Source: CAYVQF01 sp964454015 (GTDB lineage: Bacteria; Myxococcota_A; Bradymonadia; UBA4248). From it: a stretch of DNA of 64,000 nucleotides. Made by a program: the position numbers and the translations under genes. Below the pieces are notes generated by a model. That model did not search any database and was not told the DNA's origin. It saw only the letters and a program-made list of their open reading frames with translations. Shown here one piece after another: positions 1-6,432 of this stretch. The stretch lies in contig CAYVQF010000026.1 of assembly GCA_964454015.1 (NCBI GenBank), forward strand, positions 6,676 through 70,675. Direction: 5' to 3'. The first letter of the stretch is position 1. Each line of letters begins with the position of its first letter.

Positions 1-281
1 AATAACGCACCAAATACCGGCGTTGCTGCATACATGGAGGGAGGCAGATCCTCGCTCCATTTCTGACTCTCTGCGGGAAGAAGGCGATAGAGTCGCCCGT
101 TCTGGCAGGTGCTTCCCGGGCCTGCTTGGCAGTTGACCTGGACTGTCTCGATGCTGTCTCCCTGATGACCAAAATCGCCGTCCCACTCTGTCGACCCGGC
201 GTAGTCGTCAAAACACCCAGTGAAGCACAGCGTTGCTACAAGCAAAAGAATATGTCCCTGTTTGTTCATGTTCCTGTCCAT
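1..281 (-). CDS. putative lipoprotein, N-terminal part (runs off the window)
   Basis: The reverse strand reads open from an ATG at 281 to the window edge, giving about 93 residues. A GTG directly upstream at 284 is an alternative start, and GGAGA lies just before it. The N-terminus has a short basic start, a hydrophobic core (HILLLVATLCF) and a lipobox ending FTGC, so it is probably exported and lipid-anchored. The mature part shown is acidic and polar with further Cys residues (VNCQAG, STCQNG). I recognise no domain; the C-terminus lies outside the window. Confidence 0.6.
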   Translation of the reverse strand, partial: MDRNMNKQGHILLLVATLCFTGCFDDYAGSTEWDGDFGHQGDSIETVQVNCQAGPGSTCQNGRLYRLLPAESQKWSEDLPPSMYAATPVFGAL

Positions 282-594
282 CACTTTCTCCGTTGCGGAC
301 GTTAAACAACAACCTTTAGTTCGCACCGACTGCGTAACAAAGGCCGACTAAGAACGGGTGGATTGCACTTTGCGTACGGCCTGCTTCCCATCTGCAGATA
401 AGCCGCAGGGCGTTGCCGTGAAGGGTCCAAAGCGCCCTCATGGGTGCTCTCACTTGTTCTATGCGACTGACTAGCAAGCCCGCCAAACGCTCAAACAGCC
501 TAACTGCTCTTGTCGCACAACCGACCATCCGTGAGGGGGCCGAAAGCCCGGACACTCTCGTCCGGGTCATGCCGCCCTCACAGAGGAGGTTTTC
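282..594. other. intergenic stretch with one hairpin
   Basis: No credible coding signal is seen on either strand. The only structure noted is a perfect hairpin at 547-566, with arms CCCGGAC and GTCCGGG around a 6-base loop. It lies just upstream of the transposase-like ORF at 595 and could be an attenuator or part of a mobile-element end; this is inference. Confidence 0.4.
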
Positions 595-784
595 ATGGCG
601 ACACGAGCGACACGACGCTACACGGCGCAGGATAAGCGCGACGCAATCCACTTGGCCAAGGAGGTCGGTCCTGCGGCTGCGGCTTGCCGACTGAGCATGC
701 CCATATCCCGTTGAACGCAAACGCCCCTACAGGCAGAAGCGGGCACTCGACGACAGGAGCGCCGACATCCATGGCGCCAATTGG
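595..784 (+). pseudogene. transposase OrfA-like fragment, frameshifted and cut by a repeat
   Basis: An ATG at 595 follows a strong ribosome-binding site (AGAGGAGG at 582-589). It opens a 39-residue reading frame (595-714) starting MATRATRRYTAQDKRDAIHL and continuing with an A-rich helix-turn-helix-like segment (EVGPAAAACRLSMP). This resembles the first helices of IS3-type OrfA or related HTH transposase proteins. After the stop, a different frame continues in the same style (RPYRQKRALDDRSADIHGAN), which suggests a frameshift near 700-720. Similarity ends where the 45-bp palindromic repeat begins. I read it as a dead transposase gene truncated at the repeat; the exact IS family cannot be named from this much. 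Confidence 0.5.
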
Positions 785-785
785 G

Positions 786-930
786 GCACCCCTCCAGAGG
801 ATGGGAAGGCGACCACCCCGCCCCTGCGGGGCACCCCTCCAGAGGAAGGGAAGGCGACCACCCCGCCCCTGCGGGGCACCCCTCCAGAGGAGGGGAATTT
901 CGCCACCTCGCCCCTATGGCGTAACCATGA
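786..930. repeat. three tandem 45-bp palindromic repeats
   Basis: Copies start about every 45 bases (the CCTCCAGAGG core begins at 791, 836 and 881). Each unit holds two hairpins: CCCCGC-CCCT-GCGGGG, and the CCCCTCC-AGA-GGAGGGG type, which is perfect in the third copy. The same element occurs once more at 2698-2757 and ends there in the same GGGAATTTCGCCACC sequence. The period is a multiple of three, so long spurious frames run through it. From about 931 to 1097 I see nothing further. Confidence 0.85.
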
Positions 931-1097
931 CTGGCGGCAGACCCGCAAGGCGTTTTTGCGGCCACACAGCGTCAGCGCAAAGCATCCTTAAGTGAAACAC
1001 GTCAAAACGTTAATGGCTTGGAAAAGACCGCCATTTGTGGCTATTTGCCAGTGGCATGTGCCACCAAGGCCGCTACCAAGAGTGCAGAGCACCCGCA

Positions 1098-1385
1098 ATG
1101 ACTGAAAAACAATCGAACATAGCTTCATCGGAATACTGGCGGGGCTTAAATACGAATGCCGCCTGGCACCAGCTCGCCACCGCCCTCCTGCAAGGCTTCG
1201 TGGACGGCATCTTGCAGCGCATGATCTTCGACGGCGAGCAATTGAGCGACCTCATGGCCCCGCTGGATCTCGGCTGGAAAGCCCGCACCCAGGCCGAGCT
1301 AGCCCTCATGGCCGACCTGCACCCCCTCCTCACCAAACGCGCCGGGGGCCGCGACACCTCAGGACTCAGCGCGTATGAGGCGTAA
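1098..1385 (+). pseudogene. C-terminal tail of a type I restriction-modification subunit (HsdM or HsdR), remnant
   Basis: This 95-codon frame ends 11 bases inside the next gene. Its last third (ALMADLHPLLTKRAGGRDTS then GLSAYEA) matches the style of C-terminal tails I remember from HsdM/HsdR-type proteins. No methyltransferase or helicase motif is present and there is no good ribosome-binding site at the ATG, so it is probably the tail of a gene whose body was deleted. In intact loci a DUF1016 gene commonly sits between hsdM and hsdS, which is what follows here, so HsdM is favoured. If the similarity is spurious it is just a small unknown ORF. Confidence 0.45.
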
Positions 1386-2559
1386 GAAGACACCTATGTC
1401 TGCTAAGAAGAAAGCAGCACCACCCGCCGTTTCTGGAGACTTTGACTCGCTGGTATCCTCCATCGTCCACATCCATCAGCAGACGCAGGATTTTGCCGCC
1501 AAAGCCGTCAATGTCGCGCTGACCTTGCGGAACTGGCTCATCGGCTACCGCATCGTGGAATTCGAGCAGCAGGGAAAAGACCGGGCGGCCTATGGCGAGA
1601 GTCTCATGGATACCCTTGCCCTACGCCTTGCCAGCCACGGATTGACGAGGGTCACGCCCCGGGAGCTTCGTCGCTATCGGCAGCTCTACCTAGTTTATCC
1701 ACAAATCTGGGAGTCACTGGCTCCCAAATCTCTGGCACAGCACGGTTACGGCCCCCTCCTGCACCTGCTTCCCCCGCTGCCCATTCCAATTCGGGAGTCA
1801 GTGACTCCCGAATCCGAGATTGTGGAGACAGCGCCTCCACCATTGATCCACCGGCTCTCCTTCACCCACCTCAGCGAACTCATTCAAGTTCCCGACGACA
1901 CCCAGCGCCACTTTTACGAGATTGAGTGCATCCGTGGAAACTGGTCCGTTCGTGAGCTGCGCCGCCAAATCGCCAGCCTCTACTATCAGCGCAGCGGCCT
2001 CTCCAAAGATAAATCCAAGCTGTCTGCCATGGCCCATGCGGCTGCGGAGACGCTCCAGCCAGCCCACATCATCCGTGATCCCTACGTCTTCGAGTTCCTC
2101 GGCTTACGTTCCCGGGATGTCATGGCTGAATCCGACCTGGAAGATGCCTTGTTGAATCGTCTTCAGGAATTTCTCCTTGAGCTGGGGCACGGCTTCTGCT
2201 TCGAGGCTCGGCAAAAGCGCATCCTCATCGGCGACGAGCATTTCTTCATAGATCTCGTCTTCTACCACCGCATCCTCAAGTGTCACATCCTTGTCGAACT
2301 CAAGACCGATACCTTCCGCCACGAGCACCTTGGCCAACTCAACACCTACGTCGCCTACTACAAAAAATGCCAGATGACCCCGGGCGACCTGCCTCCCATC
2401 GGCATCCTCCTCTGCACCCACAAGAATGACGCCCTCGTCGAGTTCGCCCTCGGTGACTTGAGCAACCAGGTCTTCGTCTCCCGCTATGCCGTCGAGCTGC
2501 CCCGGAAAGCGGAAATGGAACGCTTCATCGCGCAAATCGGCAAGGAGTTGGGAACATGA
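1375..2559 (+). CDS. DUF1016 (YhcG-type) PD-(D/E)XK nuclease-domain protein
   Basis: This 394-residue protein belongs to the DUF1016/YhcG family, with an N-terminal helical DUF1016_N region and a C-terminal PD-(D/E)XK-like nuclease fold. The catalytic-looking core lies around residues 285-320: acidic residues in GDEHFFIDLVFYH, then VELKTD (ExK) and HLGQLNTYV with the helix Gln. Length is normal for the family. The gene overlaps the upstream remnant by 11 bases; an in-frame ATG at 1396 is an alternative start. It ends in ATGA shared with a 31-codon hsdS head, as expected inside a type I restriction-modification operon. The family role is thought to be accessory in restriction or genome defence; activity here is inferred only. 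Confidence 0.85.
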   Translation: MRRKKTPMSAKKKAAPPAVSGDFDSLVSSIVHIHQQTQDFAAKAVNVALTLRNWLIGYRIVEFEQQGKDRAAYGESLMDTLALRLASHGLTRVTPRELRRYRQLYLVYPQIWESLAPKSLAQHGYGPLLHLLPPLPIPIRESVTPESEIVETAPPPLIHRLSFTHLSELIQVPDDTQRHFYEIECIRGNWSVRELRRQIASLYYQRSGLSKDKSKLSAMAHAAAETLQPAHIIRDPYVFEFLGLRSRDVMAESDLEDALLNRLQEFLLELGHGFCFEARQKRILIGDEHFFIDLVFYHRILKCHILVELKTDTFRHEHLGQLNTYVAYYKKCQMTPGDLPPIGILLCTHKNDALVEFALGDLSNQVFVSRYAVELPRKAEMERFIAQIGKELGT

Positions 2560-2651
2560 GTCGTAAGACTGCAAGCACCGCCACGAAGGAAGAGGTAAGG
2601 CCCGCGCTGGTACCAAAGCTGCGCTTTCCGGCGTTTTGGGAGGCGGAGTAG
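2556..2651 (+). pseudogene. hsdS: HsdS (type I specificity subunit) N-terminal stub
   Basis: The ATG at 2556 overlaps the DUF1016 stop (ATGA), the usual coupling in such operons. The 31 residues include VRPALVPKLRFPAFWEAE, which closely follows the opening of many HsdS proteins (LVPKLRFPEF..). The frame stops at 2651, where HsdS would normally continue for about 400 residues with two target-recognition domains. The same 45-bp palindromic element seen at 786 begins about 45 bases later. I call it a truncated specificity gene. Confidence 0.65.
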
Positions 2652-2697
2652 TGGCAGGCGAAGCCTGACGGGGTGGTAAATGGCACGGCGAGACATG

Positions 2698-2757
2698 AAA
2701 GCGACCACCCCGCCCCTGCGGGGCACCCCTCCCGAGGAAGGGAATTTCGCCACCACC
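2698..2757. repeat. single copy of the 45-bp palindromic repeat
   Basis: The sequence repeats the CGACCACCCCGCCCCTGCGG core and the GGGAATTTCGCCACC end of the array at 786-930, with one hairpin arm slightly changed (CTCCCGAGGA). It lies directly beyond the broken hsdS stub, so the decayed restriction-modification island is bracketed by copies of the same element in the same orientation. Confidence 0.85.
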
Positions 2758-2802
2758 CAGCGACGGCGTAACCCTTCCGAGTTGCGTTCACGCTGGACCA
2801 GC

Positions 2803-3108
2803 TCAGTCCGCTGCTGCCTGCAGATTCGAAATCACCTCACCGACGAGTCTCAAGTCTGGCTCGAGATCCTCGGGTAACGCATTCGCTTGATCGTAAAAGG
2901 CATTCAGCACGTCGCAGATGTCGAAAAACTCATGCCGAATCATGACATGGAGCACACCGTTCAGGGGCTCATATTCCTCCGCCATGACGTCGTAGTCTTC
3001 GATGATCTGCCCGCCCCGGTAGACCATTACGAAAAATCCGATGGCGTGATCCCAGCCGTATGCGGCAGTGATTTGAGGGTCGGTCGGGTGATTGATTTTG
3101 TATCGCAT
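2803..3108 (-). CDS. small protein of unknown function
   Basis: This 101-residue acidic protein begins MRYKINHPTDPQITAAYGWD and has a hydrophobic centre (AIGFFVMVYRGGQIIEDYD). It has no signal peptide or membrane segment. The start follows the stop of a decayed upstream frame by only three bases, so the two were once co-transcribed. I recognise no family. A small acidic soluble gene directly behind a larger partner is the layout of an antitoxin or immunity gene, but nothing in the sequence proves that. Confidence 0.6.
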   Translation of the reverse strand: MRYKINHPTDPQITAAYGWDHAIGFFVMVYRGGQIIEDYDVMAEEYEPLNGVLHVMIRHEFFDICDVLNAFYDQANALPEDLEPDLRLVGEVISNLQAAAD

Positions 3109-3111
3109 GGT

Positions 3112-3360
3112 CTATGCCTCCCCATTGGTGGTGTGCTCGGCCTGAGCCCAAGCCCTGCGCGCAAGCGCGAGGCTGAGGGCGGTGTCGGGGTTAGTGGAAA
3201 GGTCGTCGGGGTCCAAGCTGACGATCTCGTCACTGCGGAAATCCAGCTACAGGCGAGCCAGATCCCCTCGTCGGCTCCACCCGAAGAAATGCAGCCGGGG
3301 TGGCGCCCAGGGTGCGTTTTGCTGTCGCTCCTCTCTGCGCTCGCGCAGGCGTTGGCGGCG
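3112..3360 (-). pseudogene. decayed C-terminal gene fragment with an in-frame stop
   Basis: Reading on the reverse strand from the edge of the repeat array, a basic/coiled start (RQRLRERREERQQNAPWAPP) leads to RLHFFGWSRRGDLARL, then a TAG at 3249-3247. The same frame continues (LDFRSDEIVSLDPDDLS, TALSLALARRAW) to a stop at 3112. The style and codon use are coding, so this looks like the end of a real gene with one nonsense change and its front lost at the 45-bp array. Family unknown. Confidence 0.45.
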
Positions 3361-3713
3361 GCGAACGGCACGCCTTCGGGCACGGTACGCCGTGCCCCTA
3401 GGGTGGGGAACGGCACGCCTTCGGGCACGGTACNNNNNNNNNNNNNNNNNNNNNNNNNNNNNNNNNNNNNNNNNNNNNNNNNNNNNNNNNNNNNNNNNNN
3501 NNNNNNNNNNNNNNNNNNNNNNNNNNNNNNNNNGGCACGGTACGCCGTGCCCCTAGGGTGGGGAACGGCACGCCTTCGGGCACGGTACGCCGTGCCCCTA
3601 GGGTGGGGAACGGCACGCCTTCGGGCACGGTACACCGTGCCCCTAGCACGGTACGCCGTGCCCCTAGGGTGGGGAACGGCACGCCTTCGGGCACGGTACG
3701 CCGTGCCCCTATT
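3361..3713. repeat. 45-bp palindromic tandem array interrupted by an assembly gap
   Basis: The unit is 45 bases and carries a hairpin GGGCACGG-TACG-CCGTGCCC followed by CTAGGGTGGGGAACGGCACG. At least seven copies of the palindrome are visible; one copy has TACA for TACG and one unit is partial. A run of 100 N (3434-3533) lies inside, so the true copy number is unknown. The array begins where the decayed gene at 3112-3360 is cut, and its last CCCTA forms the stop codon of the next gene. Confidence 0.9.
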
Positions 3714-5115
3714 GGGGGGCGCAGCTCGTGGGTCCCAGCGCCAACAACGCGGACGTGGACCACAGCTCATAGACGTCGGGGTAGACCAAGAAGAGGCGCT
3801 GGGCGTCAGGTGAGATGGCCGCCCGGATCGGGGGCGTGGCGCGCGCGGGGACACAGGCCAAGGGCTGGAGGGTGGTGCGGTCGAGGAGGCCGGCGCGCTC
3901 GCCTTGGGCAAAGAACCACTCTTGGTCGGCGACGGCGATGACGTCGTGGGCGTCGGTGAAGGGGGCGGGCAGAGGGGGCACTTCGACGATCTCTGGCTTG
4001 TCGTTCTGGTCGTTGGTGTAGGGGATCATGGCGAAGATGTGCGGCCCATAGGTGTCCGGCGCGGCGGCATAGGCCTGGCTGTCCCAGTGAATTTCCCAGG
4101 CGCGACCGCGCAACACCAGGCGCTCCGTGGCGTCGTCCCAGTGGGCGTCGTCGAGGAAGCCCGAGGCCAAGCGGTCGCGGCCACCGAAATCTTCGTCTTC
4201 GTCTTCGACATCGGCGTCCTCGTCGTCGTCTTCGTCCGCGTCGTCGGGCGAGTCTGGGCTGGGGTCGCTGCTTTGTGCCTCGGGCTGGCGCCGTGGCAGG
4301 ACGTAGCCCCACTTCAAGGCTCTGGGGTCTCGCTCGGTGATCTGCACCTGTTCGTGCCAATGGGTCAGTCGGGCGCCGCTCTCGAGATCATAGGTATAGA
4401 GGCTTATCCACTCGTCGCCACCGCCGCAGCCCGCGCTCCAGTAGCGCGATTCGTAGTAGAGGAGGAGCTTGGCCGTGGGTGAGAAGTGCAGGCCCGCTGA
4501 GTAGGTCATGAGCTCGGGTCCGGTCCGGTTGGTGGGTAGAGGCCAGCGCCGCAGCAGGTCGCCGCTCTCACTGTGGCGCAGCTCGATGTGGCGCGCCACT
4601 CGAGCAACAGGCCAGGACAGGGACGGGTCGCGGTCGTCGTGGACGGCGGCGAAGGTGCGGCCGTCAGGCGAGAAGGTCGCGTGTTGCCAGGTCCCGGGCG
4701 GGAGTGGCTGCACCACTTCAGCGCTGGGCCAGTGGAGGAGGGCGAGGTCACCGTTGGTGATGAGGAGCCTGGTGTAGGCGGGGTCGATGCGGGCATCGAC
4801 AGTGCGCCAAAGCTCTTCGCGGGCGGCGCCGTTGACGATGGTCGGTGTGGCAGTGTCGAAGGCGAGGACCTCCCAGTGCTGGTCGACCTCGCTGTGGACA
4901 AAGACGTGGTTTTGGCTGATGAAGCGTAGATGCACGGTCTCGTCGGGGTCGGCGACGCGCCAGCGCGGGATCACCTGCACGGCTGGGTTGGCAGGGTCGG
5001 TCGCGCTGGTGCCCACGGCTTGGCTTTGGGCGCCGCCACAGGCGCTGAGGGCCGTCCAGAGGCCGAAGACGCAGAGCAGGGGCAGGGAAGGTTGCGACCA
5101 GAGACGTGCAGGCAT
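3709..5115 (-). CDS. lipoprotein with predicted beta-propeller-like repeats
   Basis: This 468-residue exported protein starts at the ATG at 5115, which has GAGGA six bases upstream; the ATG at 5121 is too close to that site. The signal peptide ends in the lipobox LSAC. The body has WD40/TolB-like pieces (FSPDGRTFAAVHDDRD, LHFSPTAKLLLYYESR, ISPDAQRLFLVYPDV), suggesting a periplasmic or surface propeller. Around residue 275-310 lies a very acidic stretch of Asp and Glu, perhaps a Ca-binding or spacer segment. The TAG stop is supplied by the end of the repeat array, so the natural C-terminus may have been trimmed. Function unknown. Confidence 0.7.
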   Translation of the reverse strand: MPARLWSQPSLPLLCVFGLWTALSACGGAQSQAVGTSATDPANPAVQVIPRWRVADPDETVHLRFISQNHVFVHSEVDQHWEVLAFDTATPTIVNGAAREELWRTVDARIDPAYTRLLITNGDLALLHWPSAEVVQPLPPGTWQHATFSPDGRTFAAVHDDRDPSLSWPVARVARHIELRHSESGDLLRRWPLPTNRTGPELMTYSAGLHFSPTAKLLLYYESRYWSAGCGGGDEWISLYTYDLESGARLTHWHEQVQITERDPRALKWGYVLPRRQPEAQSSDPSPDSPDDADEDDDEDADVEDEDEDFGGRDRLASGFLDDAHWDDATERLVLRGRAWEIHWDSQAYAAAPDTYGPHIFAMIPYTNDQNDKPEIVEVPPLPAPFTDAHDVIAVADQEWFFAQGERAGLLDRTTLQPLACVPARATPPIRAAISPDAQRLFLVYPDVYELWSTSALLALGPTSCAPQ

Positions 5116-5160
5116 GGGCATTCCTCGTGGGCGGGTGAGGCCGTCGATGGAGAGGTCAGG

Positions 5161-5916
5161 CTAGTGGCATTGGGGCGGCAGATCCAGGGCGCGTCGGGTC
5201 TTGTCGTAAGCCATTTGGTAGGCTTGGGCGCCGAGCTCCAGGCGATGGGGTCCGACCCTGGGGAGGTCGGGGATGACCAGTGACCACAGGTTGGGGCGTT
5301 GGGGGAGCTGTAGTGCCGGGCTCGAGGCCCGGCGCCAGGGGGATTTGGAGGCGAGGTGGTGGTAGAAGACCCGCTCGTCGGTTTTTAGTGGGGCTTGGGC
5401 GCGGCGATCGAGGATGCCGCCATCCCACATGGGGCGGCGGTTAATCCAAACGGGTTGGAAGAGCCCTGGGACGGCGCAAGAGGCGACGACGGCGGGCACC
5501 AAGGGCCCATGGTCGATGACGCGCGTGGCCAAGCGGAGGCCATCGAAGACCGAGACGGCGAGGGGGATGGGGCAGTGGGCGAAGGTGTGGACGGGCAGTA
5601 GGCCGTGGAGGAGCTTCGCGAAGCGGCGCCCGCCCAGAAGGCCGAGGCCGGGACGTGGATCCCAGAAGTCCTGGCGACGCAGTGCGAGGAGGGCGCTTTT
5701 GATGTGTTGGGGGTGGCGTCCGGCGGCCCAGCAGGCGCCGATGAGGGCGCCGGCGCTGGAGCCGACGATGCGCGCGGGGATGAGGTCGCGCTCGTGCAGG
5801 GCGGTCACCATGCCGGCGTGGGCAAAAAAGCCGAAGAATCCAGAGGACATGGCGAGGGTGAACGGTGCCTTCGCCAGGACCTCAGCCAGGGTGCTCGCGT
5901 CAGGTGGCGTGGGCAC
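5161..5916 (-). CDS. patatin-like phospholipase
   Basis: About 251 residues from a GTG at 5916, just past the stop of the DUF302 gene. It has the patatin nucleophile elbow GSSAG (Ser54), an upstream glycine-rich oxyanion-type segment (MSSGFFGFFAHAG, residues 23-35) and the second dyad member in MWDGGILD (Asp165). This Ser-Asp dyad hydrolyses lipid acyl esters. No signal peptide is seen, so it is probably cytoplasmic or membrane-peripheral. The open frame continues upstream through the DUF302 gene, but that part is an Arg/Pro-rich shadow, so I reject the longer start. With DUF302 upstream by only two bases it looks co-transcribed. Confidence 0.8.
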   Translation of the reverse strand: MPTPPDASTLAEVLAKAPFTLAMSSGFFGFFAHAGMVTALHERDLIPARIVGSSAGALIGACWAAGRHPQHIKSALLALRRQDFWDPRPGLGLLGGRRFAKLLHGLLPVHTFAHCPIPLAVSVFDGLRLATRVIDHGPLVPAVVASCAVPGLFQPVWINRRPMWDGGILDRRAQAPLKTDERVFYHHLASKSPWRRASSPALQLPQRPNLWSLVIPDLPRVGPHRLELGAQAYQMAYDKTRRALDLPPQCH

Positions 5917-5918
5917 GG

Positions 5919-6317
5919 CTAGATGGCTTCCAGGGCGGCCAGGAGCATGCCGTCGATTTCTTGGGCCAAGGGGGCGATGGCGGCGTTGTCCACCAGGCCG
6001 AAGAGGGCGCTGGGGCGGGGCGTCTGCACCACCACTTCGCCTTGTTCTCCCTCGAAGAGGTTGACGTTGCAAGGCAAGAAGACGCCGATGGGCGCCTCGG
6101 CCTGGAGGGCCATGTGGGCGAGCTTTGGGTTGCAAGCGCCGAGAATTAGGTAGGGTTTGCGTTCCACGCCCAGCTTGGTGTGCAGGGTTTTTTGGACATC
6201 GATTTCGGTGAGGACGCCAAAGCCTTGGGCGGTGAGGGCGGCGCGGACCCGGGGGAGCAAGTCCGGGAGGGTGCTGTTGGAAAAGACCTTGGTGTAAGCG
6301 TAATCTCTTTCGTACAT
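5919..6317 (-). CDS. DUF302 domain protein
   Basis: The 132-residue protein matches the DUF302 pattern: an N-terminal alpha/beta half (LLPRVRAALTAQGFGVLTEI), the KLGVERKPYLILGACNPK segment, then LLPCN-like FLPCNVNLFEGEQGEVVV. Family members are small cytosolic proteins of unknown biochemical role, often next to redox or stress genes. GGAGAGAGCGCC before the ATG supports the start. It is followed at once by the patatin-like gene on the same strand, suggesting a two-gene operon. Confidence 0.85.
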   Translation of the reverse strand: MYERDYAYTKVFSNSTLPDLLPRVRAALTAQGFGVLTEIDVQKTLHTKLGVERKPYLILGACNPKLAHMALQAEAPIGVFLPCNVNLFEGEQGEVVVQTPRPSALFGLVDNAAIAPLAQEIDGMLLAALEAI

Positions 6318-6432
6318 GGCGCTCTCTCCTGCTTGAGTGAATCAGCTTGGCTGCCGCTGGAAGCATACATTAAGATGCCCCGTGCTGCGGCACAAGGCCC
6401 GGCCCAGTGGTTGGCCGTGATTTGGAGTAGAG

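Noticed and set aside
786..930. CRISPR-like array
   Set aside because: Units are contiguous hairpin repeats with no unique spacers and no cas genes; the same holds for the arrays at 3361-3713 and 61937-62510.
5161..6366. 401-aa patatin protein with a long N-terminal extension
   Set aside because: The extra 150 residues are Arg/Pro-rich shadow sequence of the DUF302 gene in another frame; the GTG at 5916 fits the end of that gene.
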